This document shows positions 1 through 7,514 of a DNA stretch of 16,739 bases, piece by piece. The notes under the pieces are model-generated. The model did not search any database, was not told the DNA's origin, and saw nothing but the letters and a program-made list of their open reading frames with translations. Source of the stretch: an uncultured Erysipelotrichaceae bacterium (GTDB lineage Bacteria; Bacillota_I; Bacilli_A; Erysipelotrichales; Erysipelotrichaceae); contig CACZPD010000146.1 in NCBI GenBank assembly GCA_902782955.1, positions 1 to 16,739 on the forward strand. The letters are read 5' to 3'. The position numbers were made by a program, and so were the translations under genes. The number at the start of each line of letters is the position of its first letter. Within the stretch, counting starts at the first letter, position 1.

Positions 1-75
1 TCAGTTTCTTTTCAGGCTGTTCAAGCTGATTATGTTATGTAATATCAAACAGGATGGCATTCCCTATTGCCGCGG

Positions 76-978
76 TCAGATCAGTGACGTACTGAAATAT
101 CTCTCCGCCCTGTCAGCCAGGATCGTGGCAATGACTTTGTCTTTTCCGTATTTTTCGGCCATTTTTTTGGCTGCCCAGACATTGGCGCCGGATGATGTTC
201 CGACCAGAAGTCCCTGTACCCTTGCCAGCTCCCGTGCTGTACCGATCGCGTCTTCATCCGATACCTCCACGATATCCGTAATAATCGAAGTATCCAGGAT
301 ATCCGGAATAAAGCCGTCCCCTATTCCCTGGATCTGATGCAGTCCAGGTTCATCTCCCAGCAGGGCTGATACGTTTTTCGGTTCGACCGCCACGATCTTG
401 CAGTCGGGGTTCTGTTCCAAAAGATACTGCGCCACTCCCTGCAGAGTACCGCCGCTGCCGATCCCGGATACATAGATGTCAATTCTTTTCCCCAGCTGGC
501 TGACAAGTTCCGCAGCTGTTGTACGGTAATGCATCTTCGGATTCGCCGGGTTCTGAAACTGCTGTGGCACAAAATACTCATCCGATCCGGATGCGATTTC
601 CAGCGCCTTGTCCACTGCGCCGCCGATACTCAGCGCAGGATCCGTAAGCACCAGTTCCGCTCCGAGTGCGTGGATGATCTTTTTTCTTTCTTCACTCATG
701 TTTTCCGGCATAACGATAATGACACGGTATCCTTTTCTTACACCGCAAAGCGCAAGTCCGATCCCGGTATTGCCGGAAGTAGGCTCAATAATCGTCATTC
801 CCGGCTTCAGCCGTCCGTCTTTCTCCGCTTCTTCGATCATATTTAAAGCTATACGGTCTTTAATGCTTCCGCCCGGATTCAGAAACTCCGCTTTTGCATA
901 GAGCTGCAGTCCGGTCGTCTGTTCCAGACTGATCAAAGGCGTATTGCCGATTAAATCAATTACATTGGTGTAATACAT
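76..978 (-). CDS. cysK: Cysteine synthase (O-acetylserine sulfhydrylase), PLP-dependent
   Basis: Makes L-cysteine from O-acetylserine and sulfide in the cytoplasm, the last step of sulfur assimilation. Numbered from the ATG at 978, the protein has 300 residues, normal for CysK. It opens with the family's N-terminal NVIDLIGNTPL, carries the PLP-binding lysine in NPGGSIKDR (Lys40), the substrate-loop motif EPTSGNTG (about 65-72), a glycine-rich phosphate-binding loop GIGSGGT, and ends near ERYFST, as the family does. I chose 978 because AGAAGGGG lies about 9 bases upstream and the family start fits. An in-frame GTG at 1053 would add 25 residues that do not look like CysK. The C-terminal DRAERY differs from the commoner D-G/T-GERY. 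It is divergent from the broken GH31 gene. A cystathionine beta-synthase-like paralogue is possible but less likely at this length. Confidence 0.93.
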   Translation of the reverse strand: MYYTNVIDLIGNTPLISLEQTTGLQLYAKAEFLNPGGSIKDRIALNMIEEAEKDGRLKPGMTIIEPTSGNTGIGLALCGVRKGYRVIIVMPENMSEERKKIIHALGAELVLTDPALSIGGAVDKALEIASGSDEYFVPQQFQNPANPKMHYRTTAAELVSQLGKRIDIYVSGIGSGGTLQGVAQYLLEQNPDCKIVAVEPKNVSALLGDEPGLHQIQGIGDGFIPDILDTSIITDIVEVSDEDAIGTARELARVQGLLVGTSSGANVWAAKKMAEKYGKDKVIATILADRAERYFSTSLI

Positions 979-1061
979 ATTGCTAATCCCCTTCTGCTGG
1001 TCATAAATGAGATAAACAGACTTAATCTCCTGTAGGATATCGTTCGTTATCACATGATTTT

Positions 1062-1072
1062 TCTATAATATC
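1062..1072 (-). promoter_or_regulatory. Perfect Shine-Dalgarno sequence without a well-placed start codon
   Basis: Read on the minus strand this is AAGGAGGTGAT, fully complementary to the 16S rRNA 3' end. The nearest ATG lies 18 bases past AGGAGG and is followed at once by TGA. The in-frame GTG of the extended cysK frame is about 20 bases away. The cysK start at 978 has its own weaker site. This may be a leader-peptide signal, a non-AUG start or a relic. Confidence 0.5.
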
Positions 1073-1112
1073 ACCTCCTTCCTTCTCCCACAACCTCCCT
1101 CTCTGCTGCCAT

Positions 1113-1130
1113 GCAGTTTATATGAACTGC
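1113..1130. repeat. Inverted repeat GCAGTT-N6-AACTGC in the cysK/GH31 divergent region
   Basis: A perfect 6-bp inverted repeat with a 6-base spacer lies between the divergent cysK and GH31 starts. On the minus strand its centre reads CATATAAAC, which could overlap a -10 element. An operator role is inference. A related repeat (ACAGTT/AACTGT) occurs at 10831-10855 upstream of the epimerase gene. Confidence 0.35.
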
Positions 1131-1257
1131 TGTATATTATTTTGTTCAAATGAAACCGGAAGGTCTGAACTCATCTGAAAGAGATCATCCCGGAAATCCG
1201 TATTTTTATAGTATTCTTATTAGTAGATCATCATTCAGAACAGAACAGGAGGCATGT

Positions 1258-3252
1258 ATGTTTATCAAGGAAAATAATGTTCTGACTGTCAGACATCAAT
1301 AAGAAACCCTGCGGATCGAAGGATGGGGCAAAGACGCCCTGCGCATCAGAAGTACCCTGTATCCTGCTTTTACAGACAATGACTGGGCACTCAGTGAAAA
1401 GGCTGGTTCAGAAGCAGAAGTGGAAATCACGGAAAAAACAGCCGTCATTTCCAACGGCAGAATATCCGCACAGGTCAATCCCCAGGGAGTCATCACTTTT
1501 TACAAAGACGGAAAATTCCTGTTAAGAGAATACTTCCGTAATTATGAAGGAACATTATGCAGGGAAAGCAGATGCCTGAAATATATCAACCGGGAATATA
1601 CTCCTTATATCGGCGGTGATTACAGGATCGTGCAGAAGTTTGATTCAGATCCTGATGAAAAGATCTTCGGCATGGGGCAGTACCAGCAGGCAAACACCGA
1701 TCTGAAAGGCTGCATTCTCGATCTTCAGCAGAGAAATTCACAGGTTACTGTCCCATTTATGATTTCCAGCAGAGGATATGGTTTTCTGTGGAACAATCCG
1801 TCGGTGGGAAGAGCCTCTTTTGGAAAGAACATCACGGAATTTACCGCGGAAGCTGTCAAGCAGCTGGATGAATGGATCACAGCTGCAGATACCCCGAAAG
1901 AAATTCTGGCCAATTATACTTCCGTTACCGGAAGGGCGCCGGAATTCCCGGATGATCTGATGGGATTATGGCAGTGCAAACTGCGCTACCGAACACAGCA
2001 GGAAGTTCTGGAAACCGCCCATGCCTGCAGAGAGCATAACGTGCCGATCGACGTTATAGTTATTGACTTCTTCCACTGGCCGTACCAGGGTGTCTGGCGG
2101 TTTGATGAAACCTACTGGCCCGATCCAAAGGCAATGGTCGAAGAACTTCATCAGATGGGAATCAAGGTATGCGTTTCGGTATGGCCTTCCGTAGACAAGA
2201 AGAGTGAAAACTTTGCTGAAATGAATGAACGGGGTTTTCTCATCAGGACTGAAAGAGGCGGTGCGCAGACATATGATTATCAGGGAGACTGTGTGGAGAT
2301 CGACTGTACAAATCCCCTCGCCCGTGAATACCTGTATGAAAAAGTAAAGAAGAATTATCTGGATCTCGGCATCGATATGGTCTGGCTGGACAATGCCGAG
2401 CCTGACTTTGTCAAATATGATTTTGATCAATACAGATACTTTATCGGTCCGGCGCTTTCCTGCTCCGCCATCTACCCGCAGTATTACAGCCGTGCCATTT
2501 ATGACGGACAGATCAAAGACAGCATGAAGAATCCGGTCAACCTGCTGAGATCCTGCTGGGCAGGCTCCCAGAAATACGGCAATGTTGTCTGGTCAGGAGA
2601 TGTACCAAGCACCTTTGAATCCCTGCGCGACCAGCTGCAGTGCGGCATCAATATGGGTTTATCAGGTATCCCCTGGTGGACTACTGATATCGGCGGTTTC
2701 ATGACTGATGATCACAGGGATCCGAAGTTCCATCAACTTCTCATTCGCTGGTTTGAGTTCGCTGTATTCACTGCGGTCCTTCGCCTGCACGGTGAAAGAG
2801 GTCCGATCGATATCGAACCTCTGGACGACAGGGACTTCGGCGGCGGTTACCTTCACACAGGACACGCAAATGAACTCTGGAGCTATGGTGAAGAGAACTT
2901 CAGGATCATGAAAAAGCATCTCGACCTGCGGCTTTCCCTGAAGGATTACATTTCTTCCCTGTACAAAGAAGCTTCAGAAAACGGTTCTCCCCTTCTGCGC
3001 GCGATGTTCTATGAGTTCCCGGAAGATGAAAAATGCTGGAGTCTTTATGATCAGTACATGTTTGGTTCTGATTATCTGGTCGCGCCTATTCTCTGTGAAG
3101 ATACCTTTGAAAGAGATGTCTATCTTCCTGAAGGCAGATGGGAAGACATCAGGGACGGAAAAATCCATGATGGCAGACAGATCATTCACGCAAAAGCACC
3201 TCTGGATTCTATTCCGGTATACAGAAAGAAATCAGAGGATCAGCTGCTCTGA
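1258..3252 (+). pseudogene. GH31 family alpha-glycosidase, interrupted by an in-frame TAA
   Basis: A family 31 glycosidase would cleave a terminal alpha-linked glucose or xylose; the substrate cannot be read from the sequence. The natural start is ATG 1258, preceded by AGGAGG six bases upstream. The frame reads MFIKENNVLTVRHQ, then TAA at 1300-1302, then continues as ETLRIEGWGKDALRIRST to the stop at 3252, 664 codons in all. The family-like sequence runs straight across the stop, so one point change has broken the gene. After the TAA the first conventional start is GTG 1420, which lacks a ribosome binding site and would cut into the N-terminal beta-sandwich. The catalytic domain is intact: nucleophile Asp in WLDNAEPDF (codon 378 from 1258) and acid/base Asp in WSGDVPSTFESLRDQL (codon 448). 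A good terminator follows. If expressed at all it would need readthrough or an internal start. A sequencing error is possible. Confidence 0.88.
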
Positions 3253-3273
3253 AAAAGATTCACGATTCAAGGC

Positions 3274-3304
3274 AATGTCGGTTACTGACCGGCATTCCTT
3301 TTTT
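3274..3304 (+). terminator. Intrinsic terminator after the GH31 gene
   Basis: A 9-bp stem, AATGTCGGT paired with ACCGGCATT (one G-T pair), closes a 5-base loop and is followed by CC and a run of six T. It lies 22 bases after the GH31 stop. Confidence 0.85.
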
Positions 3305-3375
3305 CATCCCGGAAAAAAGCGTCAAATACAGAGACCATATCCGTTAAAACAGATATACTTATTATTGGTCTTCCG

Positions 3376-3396
3376 CTGAATAAGCAATTTATTCAG
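3376..3396. repeat. Inverted repeat CTGAATAA-N5-TTATTCAG upstream of the DmsB-like remnant
   Basis: A perfect 8-bp inverted repeat with a 5-base spacer, centred about 57 bases before the ATG at 3443. It could be an operator for the lost reductase operon or a leader hairpin. It has no T-run, so it is not a terminator. Confidence 0.45.
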
Positions 3397-3442
3397 GCAA
3401 ATACAAATCATCGATTATTGATTCTGAAAAGAAGGAGCTCCT

Positions 3443-3648
3443 ATGAAGCGTTTTGGATTTATCTACGACCAGAAGAAATGCATCCTCTCTGGACGAGGGA
3501 AAGAGTCTACATTACACCGCATATCTCAGGCGGTTTCCGTGAAGGAAACAACTATGAAACCGTCATGAACGTTGCGATAAACAATGTTTCCCTGATCCTG
3601 CAGGGTAAGGATCCGGTCCACATCGTTGACCGTAAACTTGGATACTGA
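3443..3648 (+). pseudogene. Chimeric deletion scar: DmsB-like 5' end joined to a D-2-hydroxyacid dehydrogenase 3' end
   Basis: A good ribosome binding site (GAAGGAG) precedes ATG 3443, whose frame begins MKRFGFIYDQKKCI. This matches how DmsB-type 4Fe-4S subunits of molybdopterin reductases begin, ending at the first cluster Cys. After that Cys the frame becomes meaningless and stops at 3566-3568. In another frame, from about 3472 to the TGA at 3646, the DNA encodes PEEMHPLWTRERVYITPH, then SGG and a tail ending in VVD-like IVDRKLGY. This is the C-terminal end of a D-isomer-specific 2-hydroxyacid dehydrogenase with its catalytic-region His. The bases around 3471-3483 can be read as part of either gene, so the join probably arose at a short shared sequence. 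Neither product can work: the first lacks its clusters, the second lacks its NAD-binding fold. Family calls come from recognised short motifs. Confidence 0.72.
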
Positions 3649-3696
3649 TCTTTCCGGGATTTCATGAAACCGCAGCCCCGGATGTCAGAAGATCAG
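3645..3696. repeat. Two-part imperfect hairpin after the dehydrogenase remnant
   Basis: CTGATCTT (3645-3652) pairs with AAGATCAG (3689-3696), and the adjoining TCCGGG (3653-3658) pairs with CCCGGA (3677-3682), leaving a 6-base bulge. No T-run follows. It overlaps the remnant's stop codon and may be a decayed terminator or a processing site. Confidence 0.4.
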
Positions 3697-3729
3697 CACA
3701 TAACTTAAAATGTTTCTTTGTCCAGATAT

Positions 3730-3758
3730 TTGAAAGGAATATGAAGCACTGATAAAAT
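3730..3758 (+). promoter_or_regulatory. Sigma-A type promoter for the VanZ-VOC / GNAT operon
   Basis: TTGAAA (3730-3735) and TAAAAT (3753-3758) are separated by exactly 17 bases. Each differs from the housekeeping consensus at one position. The predicted RNA start near 3765 gives a leader of under 30 bases before ATG 3792. Confidence 0.75.
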
Positions 3759-3791
3759 CAGTATTGTCAGTTTTAGAAAGAAGATGTAAGT

Positions 3792-4877
3792 ATGCGATTA
3801 AGCGGAAACAGTATATCGGTCAATATTTTTGTGACGGTAATGGTGATCGTCATGATCTTTGCCATGCCCGCGCTGGACAGATATGAATGCCGGAAAAGAA
3901 ATATAAATTATCATGAAGCGTACAGCACAAATAAGAATACCGACAGGATCCTTGCTCTGCGGCAGGTCATCCTGATCGCGGTTTTCGCTGTTTATGTTCT
4001 GGAAGTGCTGTATCTGACTCTGTTTTCAAGAAGCGCTGCGGATGATTACCGCGTACACGCTCAGCTGTTCAAGGATTTTGCAAGTTCATTTCATATTGAT
4101 CTTGGATTTCTGGATTTTTTCCGTGTTCTGTTCAAAGAAGGTTTTTCCGCCGCTGTTTCCCATGTCCGGATCGACGCGTATTACAATATCACCCAGGTAT
4201 ACATGAATATTGCCCTGTTTGTCCCGATGGGATATCTCCTTCCCTATATCTTCAAATGGTTCCGCGAAAAGGTAACCATCCGTCCGGTCACCGCATGCTT
4301 CCTCATGTCTTTCGCGATTGAGAACATCCAGCTGATCTCCAGACGGGGATTCTATGATGTAGATGACCTTGTCACCAATACGCTCGGCGGACTGATCGGC
4401 CAGATGATGTTCATCGCTGTGGCTTATGTACTCACGCATCCCGATTGGAAAAAGGAAGTCCAGCGATACAGGCGTTGGCGGAAAAACGCGAAAAAAAGCG
4501 TACTGTTCCCGTTCATGAGAAAAATGACTGTCTCGAGGGCAACGATCTATGCCAGTGATGAAACTGCTGTATGGGATTTCTATGTCGCGAAACTGGGGTT
4601 CCGTATGCGCCGCCAGCTTGTTCCGGAAGATTCTGTATCTACCTCTTTCCTTCTGGAAGTCGGCGGTGAGCAGATCGAAATCATCTGTCTGAATGAAGAA
4701 AAAGAGTTCCCCGAGCAGCATCTTACCTTCTCATGCAGAAATCTGAACAGGGTCCGTAAAAGACTTCTCAAGATGGGAATTGATGAAGGAGATTACGAAA
4801 AGGATATCTACACCGATGTCCGTACATTGAAATTCAATGCTCCGGACAATGTCATTATTACTCTTCTCGAACAATAG
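3792..4877 (+). CDS. VanZ-like membrane protein with a C-terminal VOC (glyoxalase-fold) domain
   Basis: A 361-residue fusion. Residues 1-215 are membrane: helices at about 8-26 and 57-77, then a VanZ core with NIALFVPMGYLLP (about 139-151), a helix with E177 and Q180, the signature RRGFYDVDDLVTNTLGG (184-200) and a last helix to about 214. Residues 216-243 are a basic cytoplasmic linker. Residues 244-361 form a vicinal oxygen chelate domain, recognised by a beta strand followed by WDFYVAKLGF and the later strand EQIEII. The usual first metal His of the VOC fold seems to be Arg249, so this half may bind rather than catalyse. VanZ proteins are linked to low-level teicoplanin resistance in enterococci and act on lipid or peptide ligands at the membrane. 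The role of the fusion is unknown to me. It is transcribed with the GNAT gene 30 bases downstream. Confidence 0.85.
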   Translation: MRLSGNSISVNIFVTVMVIVMIFAMPALDRYECRKRNINYHEAYSTNKNTDRILALRQVILIAVFAVYVLEVLYLTLFSRSAADDYRVHAQLFKDFASSFHIDLGFLDFFRVLFKEGFSAAVSHVRIDAYYNITQVYMNIALFVPMGYLLPYIFKWFREKVTIRPVTACFLMSFAIENIQLISRRGFYDVDDLVTNTLGGLIGQMMFIAVAYVLTHPDWKKEVQRYRRWRKNAKKSVLFPFMRKMTVSRATIYASDETAVWDFYVAKLGFRMRRQLVPEDSVSTSFLLEVGGEQIEIICLNEEKEFPEQHLTFSCRNLNRVRKRLLKMGIDEGDYEKDIYTDVRTLKFNAPDNVIITLLEQ

Positions 4878-4907
4878 AGCCCTTCTGAACAAATGAGGAA
4901 AACGATT

Positions 4908-5384
4908 ATGGAAAAACTGTCTTTCAGATCAGCAGTACCCGATGACTGCGGCCTGATCCTGTATTTTATCGGGGAACTTGCCGCCTATGAAAAAATGTCG
5001 GATGAAGTTGTCGCCACCGAAGAACTGCTCAGAGAATGGCTGTTCGAAAAGCAGGTCGCCGAAGTCATTTTTGCGTGTGAAAACGGAAAAGAGATCGGTT
5101 TTGCCCTGTTTTTCCATAATTATTCAACATTCCTGGGACGCGGTGGAATCTATCTGGAAGACCTGTATGTACTCCCTGCGTATCGCGGAAAAGGCTATGG
5201 GAAAGCCCTCCTGAAAAAGCTTGCCGGAATCGCCGTCGAACGGAAATGCGGAAGACTGGAATGGTCATGTCTTGACTGGAACAAGCCAAGTGTTGATTTC
5301 TACCTGTCGCTTGGCGCTGTCCCGCTGGAGGACTGGACCGTTTACCGGATCACCGGTGATACATTGACAAAACTTGCCGGGTGA
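4908..5384 (+). CDS. GNAT family N-acetyltransferase, diamine/polyamine acetyltransferase-like
   Basis: Transfers acetyl from acetyl-CoA to an amine. The 158-residue protein has the GNAT fold: N-terminal RSAVPDDCGLI, the central strand IYLEDLYVLP (81-90), the acetyl-CoA pyrophosphate loop R-G-K-G-Y-G (93-98), then GRLEWSCLDWN and the late FYLSLGA helix with Tyr132. The arrangement HNYSTFLGR-GIYLEDLYV followed by LEWSCLDWNKPSVDFY closely resembles the spermidine/spermine acetyltransferase (SAT-like) branch, so a small amine substrate is likely but not proven. I chose ATG 4908 over the in-frame ATG 4893 because the bases AGGA lie 8 bases before 4908, and no site precedes 4893. It is the second gene of the VanZ-VOC operon and ends just before a strong bidirectional terminator. 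Confidence 0.88.
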   Translation: MEKLSFRSAVPDDCGLILYFIGELAAYEKMSDEVVATEELLREWLFEKQVAEVIFACENGKEIGFALFFHNYSTFLGRGGIYLEDLYVLPAYRGKGYGKALLKKLAGIAVERKCGRLEWSCLDWNKPSVDFYLSLGAVPLEDWTVYRITGDTLTKLAG

Positions 5385-5417
5385 AAGATTTCCTCTCCCA
5401 TTCCGAAGCATAAAAAT

Positions 5418-5474
5418 ACAGTCCCATTCATTGAAACGTCTTCCGCGAAGAGTTCATGTATGGGACTGTTTTTT
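5418..5474. terminator. Bidirectional terminator between convergent operons
   Basis: ACAGTCCCAT (5418-5427) pairs perfectly with ATGGGACTGT (5460-5469). An inner hairpin, TCTTC/GAAGA, lies within the loop. T6 follows on the plus strand, and TATTTTTA follows on the minus strand, so it can stop both the GNAT operon and the leftward VOC operon. Confidence 0.88.
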
Positions 5475-5571
5475 ATAATGAGATCTTTCCGGTTTTAAAG
5501 AGAATATAGCCGAGCAGGATGAACAGAAACATAAACAGGCTCTGCACGGCAAGTGTTAGCGCGACATTCAT
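5473..5571 (-). pseudogene. 32-residue single-helix ORF, 5' stub of an AEC-type transporter
   Basis: Starting at ATG 5571, with GAGGTG 8 bases or less upstream, the minus strand encodes 32 residues: MNVALTLAVQSL, then FMFLFILLGYILFKTGKIS, Leu and TAA. It is one hydrophobic helix followed by lysines. The pattern of a short polar start, hydrophobic stretch, GYILFKTGKIS resembles the first helix of AEC (auxin efflux carrier) family transporters, which are normally about 300 residues. The stop overlaps the shared terminator, so the remaining sequence appears to have been deleted, leaving a 5' stub under a working ribosome binding site. It lies 13 bases after the VOC gene and would be co-transcribed. 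A genuine small membrane protein is the alternative; the sequence alone cannot separate the two. Confidence 0.6.
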
Positions 5572-5584
5572 GGAAACACCTCAA

Positions 5585-5932
5585 TCAGATCAGCTGTACT
5601 TTTACACCGGCAGGATCTTTTACAAAGAAGAACTTCACATGCGGATTCGGTGAGATCATCTCCGAAACATCCAGACCGGCTTCTTTCAGTTCGGCATATT
5701 TCGCATCGATATCTTCTGTATGGAAACCGATGGAGAGATTTGTATTTCCGGCATCCGGTGCATTCTTATCATCAATGATTTCAATACAGGTATCACCCGG
5801 GGAGTCGTTCAGAAATACCATATTGCGGGCAGGCCTCATGTCTCTGTCGACAGAAAGCCCGATGATGTCCTGGTAGAAGCTCACTTCTTCTTCAAAGCGG
5901 CATGTATGGATGGTTACATGTACCATTTTCAT
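5585..5932 (-). CDS. VOC family (glyoxalase/bleomycin-resistance fold) protein
   Basis: A 115-residue single VOC domain, probably a metal-dependent lyase, isomerase or binding protein of unknown substrate. Candidate metal ligands are the His of MVHVTIHT, Glu in CIEIID and His in IGFHTED. The last expected Glu, near the C-terminus after FFFVKDPAGVKV, reads Gln, so metal binding may be weakened or differently arranged. The fold signature FYQDIIGLSVDRDM follows the first strand. Start at ATG 5932 was chosen because GGAGGA sits 6 bases upstream; the frame itself extends eight codons further to 5956, through the ribosome binding site. It lies 49 bases behind the DUF5605 hydrolase and 13 bases ahead of the AEC-like stub, so it is the middle gene of that operon. 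Confidence 0.88.
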   Translation of the reverse strand: MKMVHVTIHTCRFEEEVSFYQDIIGLSVDRDMRPARNMVFLNDSPGDTCIEIIDDKNAPDAGNTNLSIGFHTEDIDAKYAELKEAGLDVSEMISPNPHVKFFFVKDPAGVKVQLI

Positions 5933-5981
5933 TTCTGCTCCTCCTTGATCTTTCACTGAGATCAGTCACAGGATCTGTTAT

Positions 5982-7514
5982 TTACTCTTCCACGCGGCGC
6001 AGACGGACCGCCATATACTGCCTTGCCGGCAGATCGACCGTAAATGATCCGCGGAAGATCCCGGCTGTTTCGATCGTCATATTCCATGTGTCGATAATAT
6101 CTGCCGCATAGGGTGTCGTCTCGTCGATATAAAACGTCCGGGAAGAAGGTCTCATGAAACTGAAGTAGTAAATATACTGGGATTTAACGGGAGTTGTCCA
6201 TTCACTTTCAGGCACACCGGTCACACAGTCCCATTCCGCCGGAATACAGGTCAGTCCATGTCCCGGCACTTCCTTCAGGATATCCAGCAGGAAGCCGAAA
6301 CGCTTCCAGCTCTCCCCTTTCAGCCTTCCGCCGTGTGACCACCACAGGATATTATCTTCATTCAGATATGTCTCCCCGTGCCCGGGATAACCTCCGCGCA
6401 CAGCTGTTTCCCAGAACCGCCTGACCATTTCCTCAGCAGTAATATTTCCCCATCCAAGAGGCAGATCCCCTTCATAGGCGATCTCATCCATCACAACAGG
6501 TTTCTGATATCTGGCTGCGAATTCATCAGTCAGTTCAGCCCCTTTGTACAGATCTATTCTCTGAATGGAACAATGCGTGATCCAGGGACGGCTGTGATCA
6601 TACATGACCCTGCAGTTATGAATGGAACGCAGATGCCTGTAAGGATCATGTTTCAGAAGAAGTTCCGCGTAGTGTTCCCAGTCATCTGTCGTCTTCTTCA
6701 TCATGAGGTCATGCTCGTTCGCCAGTGACCACCAGACATTATGGTAAGCGGAAAAACGGTTGATGACATAATGCCAGTAAAGATCGTCTTCCTCCCTGCT
6801 CATCTGTGAAAAGCCCCAGCGGTCATACGGATGCATGACGATCAGGTCAGCTTCCGCACCGATCTCCTCCAGTCTGCGGATACAGTATTCGATTCTCTGG
6901 AAATGCTTAGGATTAAATCGCTTCAGATCAAAGTGATTTCCTTCCGAACGCCACATATACTGCATGAAATTGTCCGGCGTCAGTACCGAAGAATCCATCG
7001 GTGTGCCTTCATACGGATAGGAATATGGTTCCTTCAGGTTATAGTTGTAATGTTTTGGAAAAATGCAGAAACGGATCTTGTTGAAACGCGCTTCACGCAG
7101 ACTCTCAAAAGTCTGCTCAACCAGCGTGTCTTCCTGAAGCGCAAAGACATACGCTGTCGTACCGATCGAAATATACGGTGTGCCGTCCTCATATGCGAAG
7201 TGATGCGTATTGACCACTCTGACAGGTCCGTGATTGTTCTTTTCCGGCGGCAGAACGGAAAAAGATTCGGTCACTTCGCTTTCAAAAAATGTGCTTCTCA
7301 GGCAGAAAGAGTACTTTCCTTCAAAAGACGGCATGAACCGGATCCGGTAGATGCCTTCACCGTCATAGAATCCTTCCGTACTGACGGATTCTGATTTTCC
7401 GGTAAAAGTGCCTGTCAGTTTCTGTTCGGTAAAAGGATTCCCTGATGAAGGTCCTTGCACAGTAACTTCAAACACACCCCATCTGGGGATTTCCGGGGGA
7501 TATTCCGCAAACAT
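5982..7514 (-). CDS. DUF5060/DUF4038/DUF5605-type glycoside hydrolase
   Basis: A 510-residue probable clan GH-A hydrolase, with no signal peptide, so likely cytoplasmic and acting on imported oligosaccharides. An N-terminal beta-sandwich (about 8-90) opens with IPRWGVFEVTVQGPSSGNPF and GFYDGEGIYRIRFMP, typical of DUF5060. A TIM barrel of the DUF4038/GH140-like kind follows, with LREARFNKIRFCIFPKHY, DLIVMHPYDRWGF, the acid/base candidate Glu267 in WWSLANEHDL, and the nucleophile candidate Glu344 in PVVMDEIAYEG. The C-terminal beta domain from about 425 (YYFSFMRPSSRTFYID) fits DUF5605. Related enzymes cleave apiose or other pectin side-chain links, but the substrate here is unassigned. AGGAGG lies 4 bases before ATG 7514 and a TATAAT lies just upstream. 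It is first in an operon with the VOC gene and the AEC-like stub. Confidence 0.85.
   Translation of the reverse strand: MFAEYPPEIPRWGVFEVTVQGPSSGNPFTEQKLTGTFTGKSESVSTEGFYDGEGIYRIRFMPSFEGKYSFCLRSTFFESEVTESFSVLPPEKNNHGPVRVVNTHHFAYEDGTPYISIGTTAYVFALQEDTLVEQTFESLREARFNKIRFCIFPKHYNYNLKEPYSYPYEGTPMDSSVLTPDNFMQYMWRSEGNHFDLKRFNPKHFQRIEYCIRRLEEIGAEADLIVMHPYDRWGFSQMSREEDDLYWHYVINRFSAYHNVWWSLANEHDLMMKKTTDDWEHYAELLLKHDPYRHLRSIHNCRVMYDHSRPWITHCSIQRIDLYKGAELTDEFAARYQKPVVMDEIAYEGDLPLGWGNITAEEMVRRFWETAVRGGYPGHGETYLNEDNILWWSHGGRLKGESWKRFGFLLDILKEVPGHGLTCIPAEWDCVTGVPESEWTTPVKSQYIYYFSFMRPSSRTFYIDETTPYAADIIDTWNMTIETAGIFRGSFTVDLPARQYMAVRLRRVEE

Noticed and set aside
1..75. A second gene downstream of cysK on the minus strand
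   Set aside because: Only 75 bases are available, holding a 19-codon frame with no ribosome binding site or recognisable sequence.
1300..1302. TAA read as an amino acid by an alternative genetic code
   Set aside because: Several intact genes here end in TAA, including those at 5982, 9593, 12438-13652 and 15104-16285.
1420..3252. GH31 as an intact gene starting at GTG 1420
   Set aside because: No ribosome binding site precedes 1420, the N-terminal domain would be cut, and the homologous frame extends back through the TAA to ATG 1258.
3418..3648. A 76-residue protein from TTG 3418
   Set aside because: The start has no ribosome binding site and the first 20 codons cross the ribosome binding site and DmsB-like start in another frame; only the dehydrogenase tail is meaningful.
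4086..4721. A 211-residue minus-strand ORF inside the VanZ-VOC gene
   Set aside because: It is antisense to a clearly conserved coding region and has no family-like sequence or ribosome binding site.
6831..7394. A 187-residue plus-strand ORF inside the DUF5605 hydrolase gene
   Set aside because: It is the complementary shadow of a gene with recognisable domains and catalytic residues.
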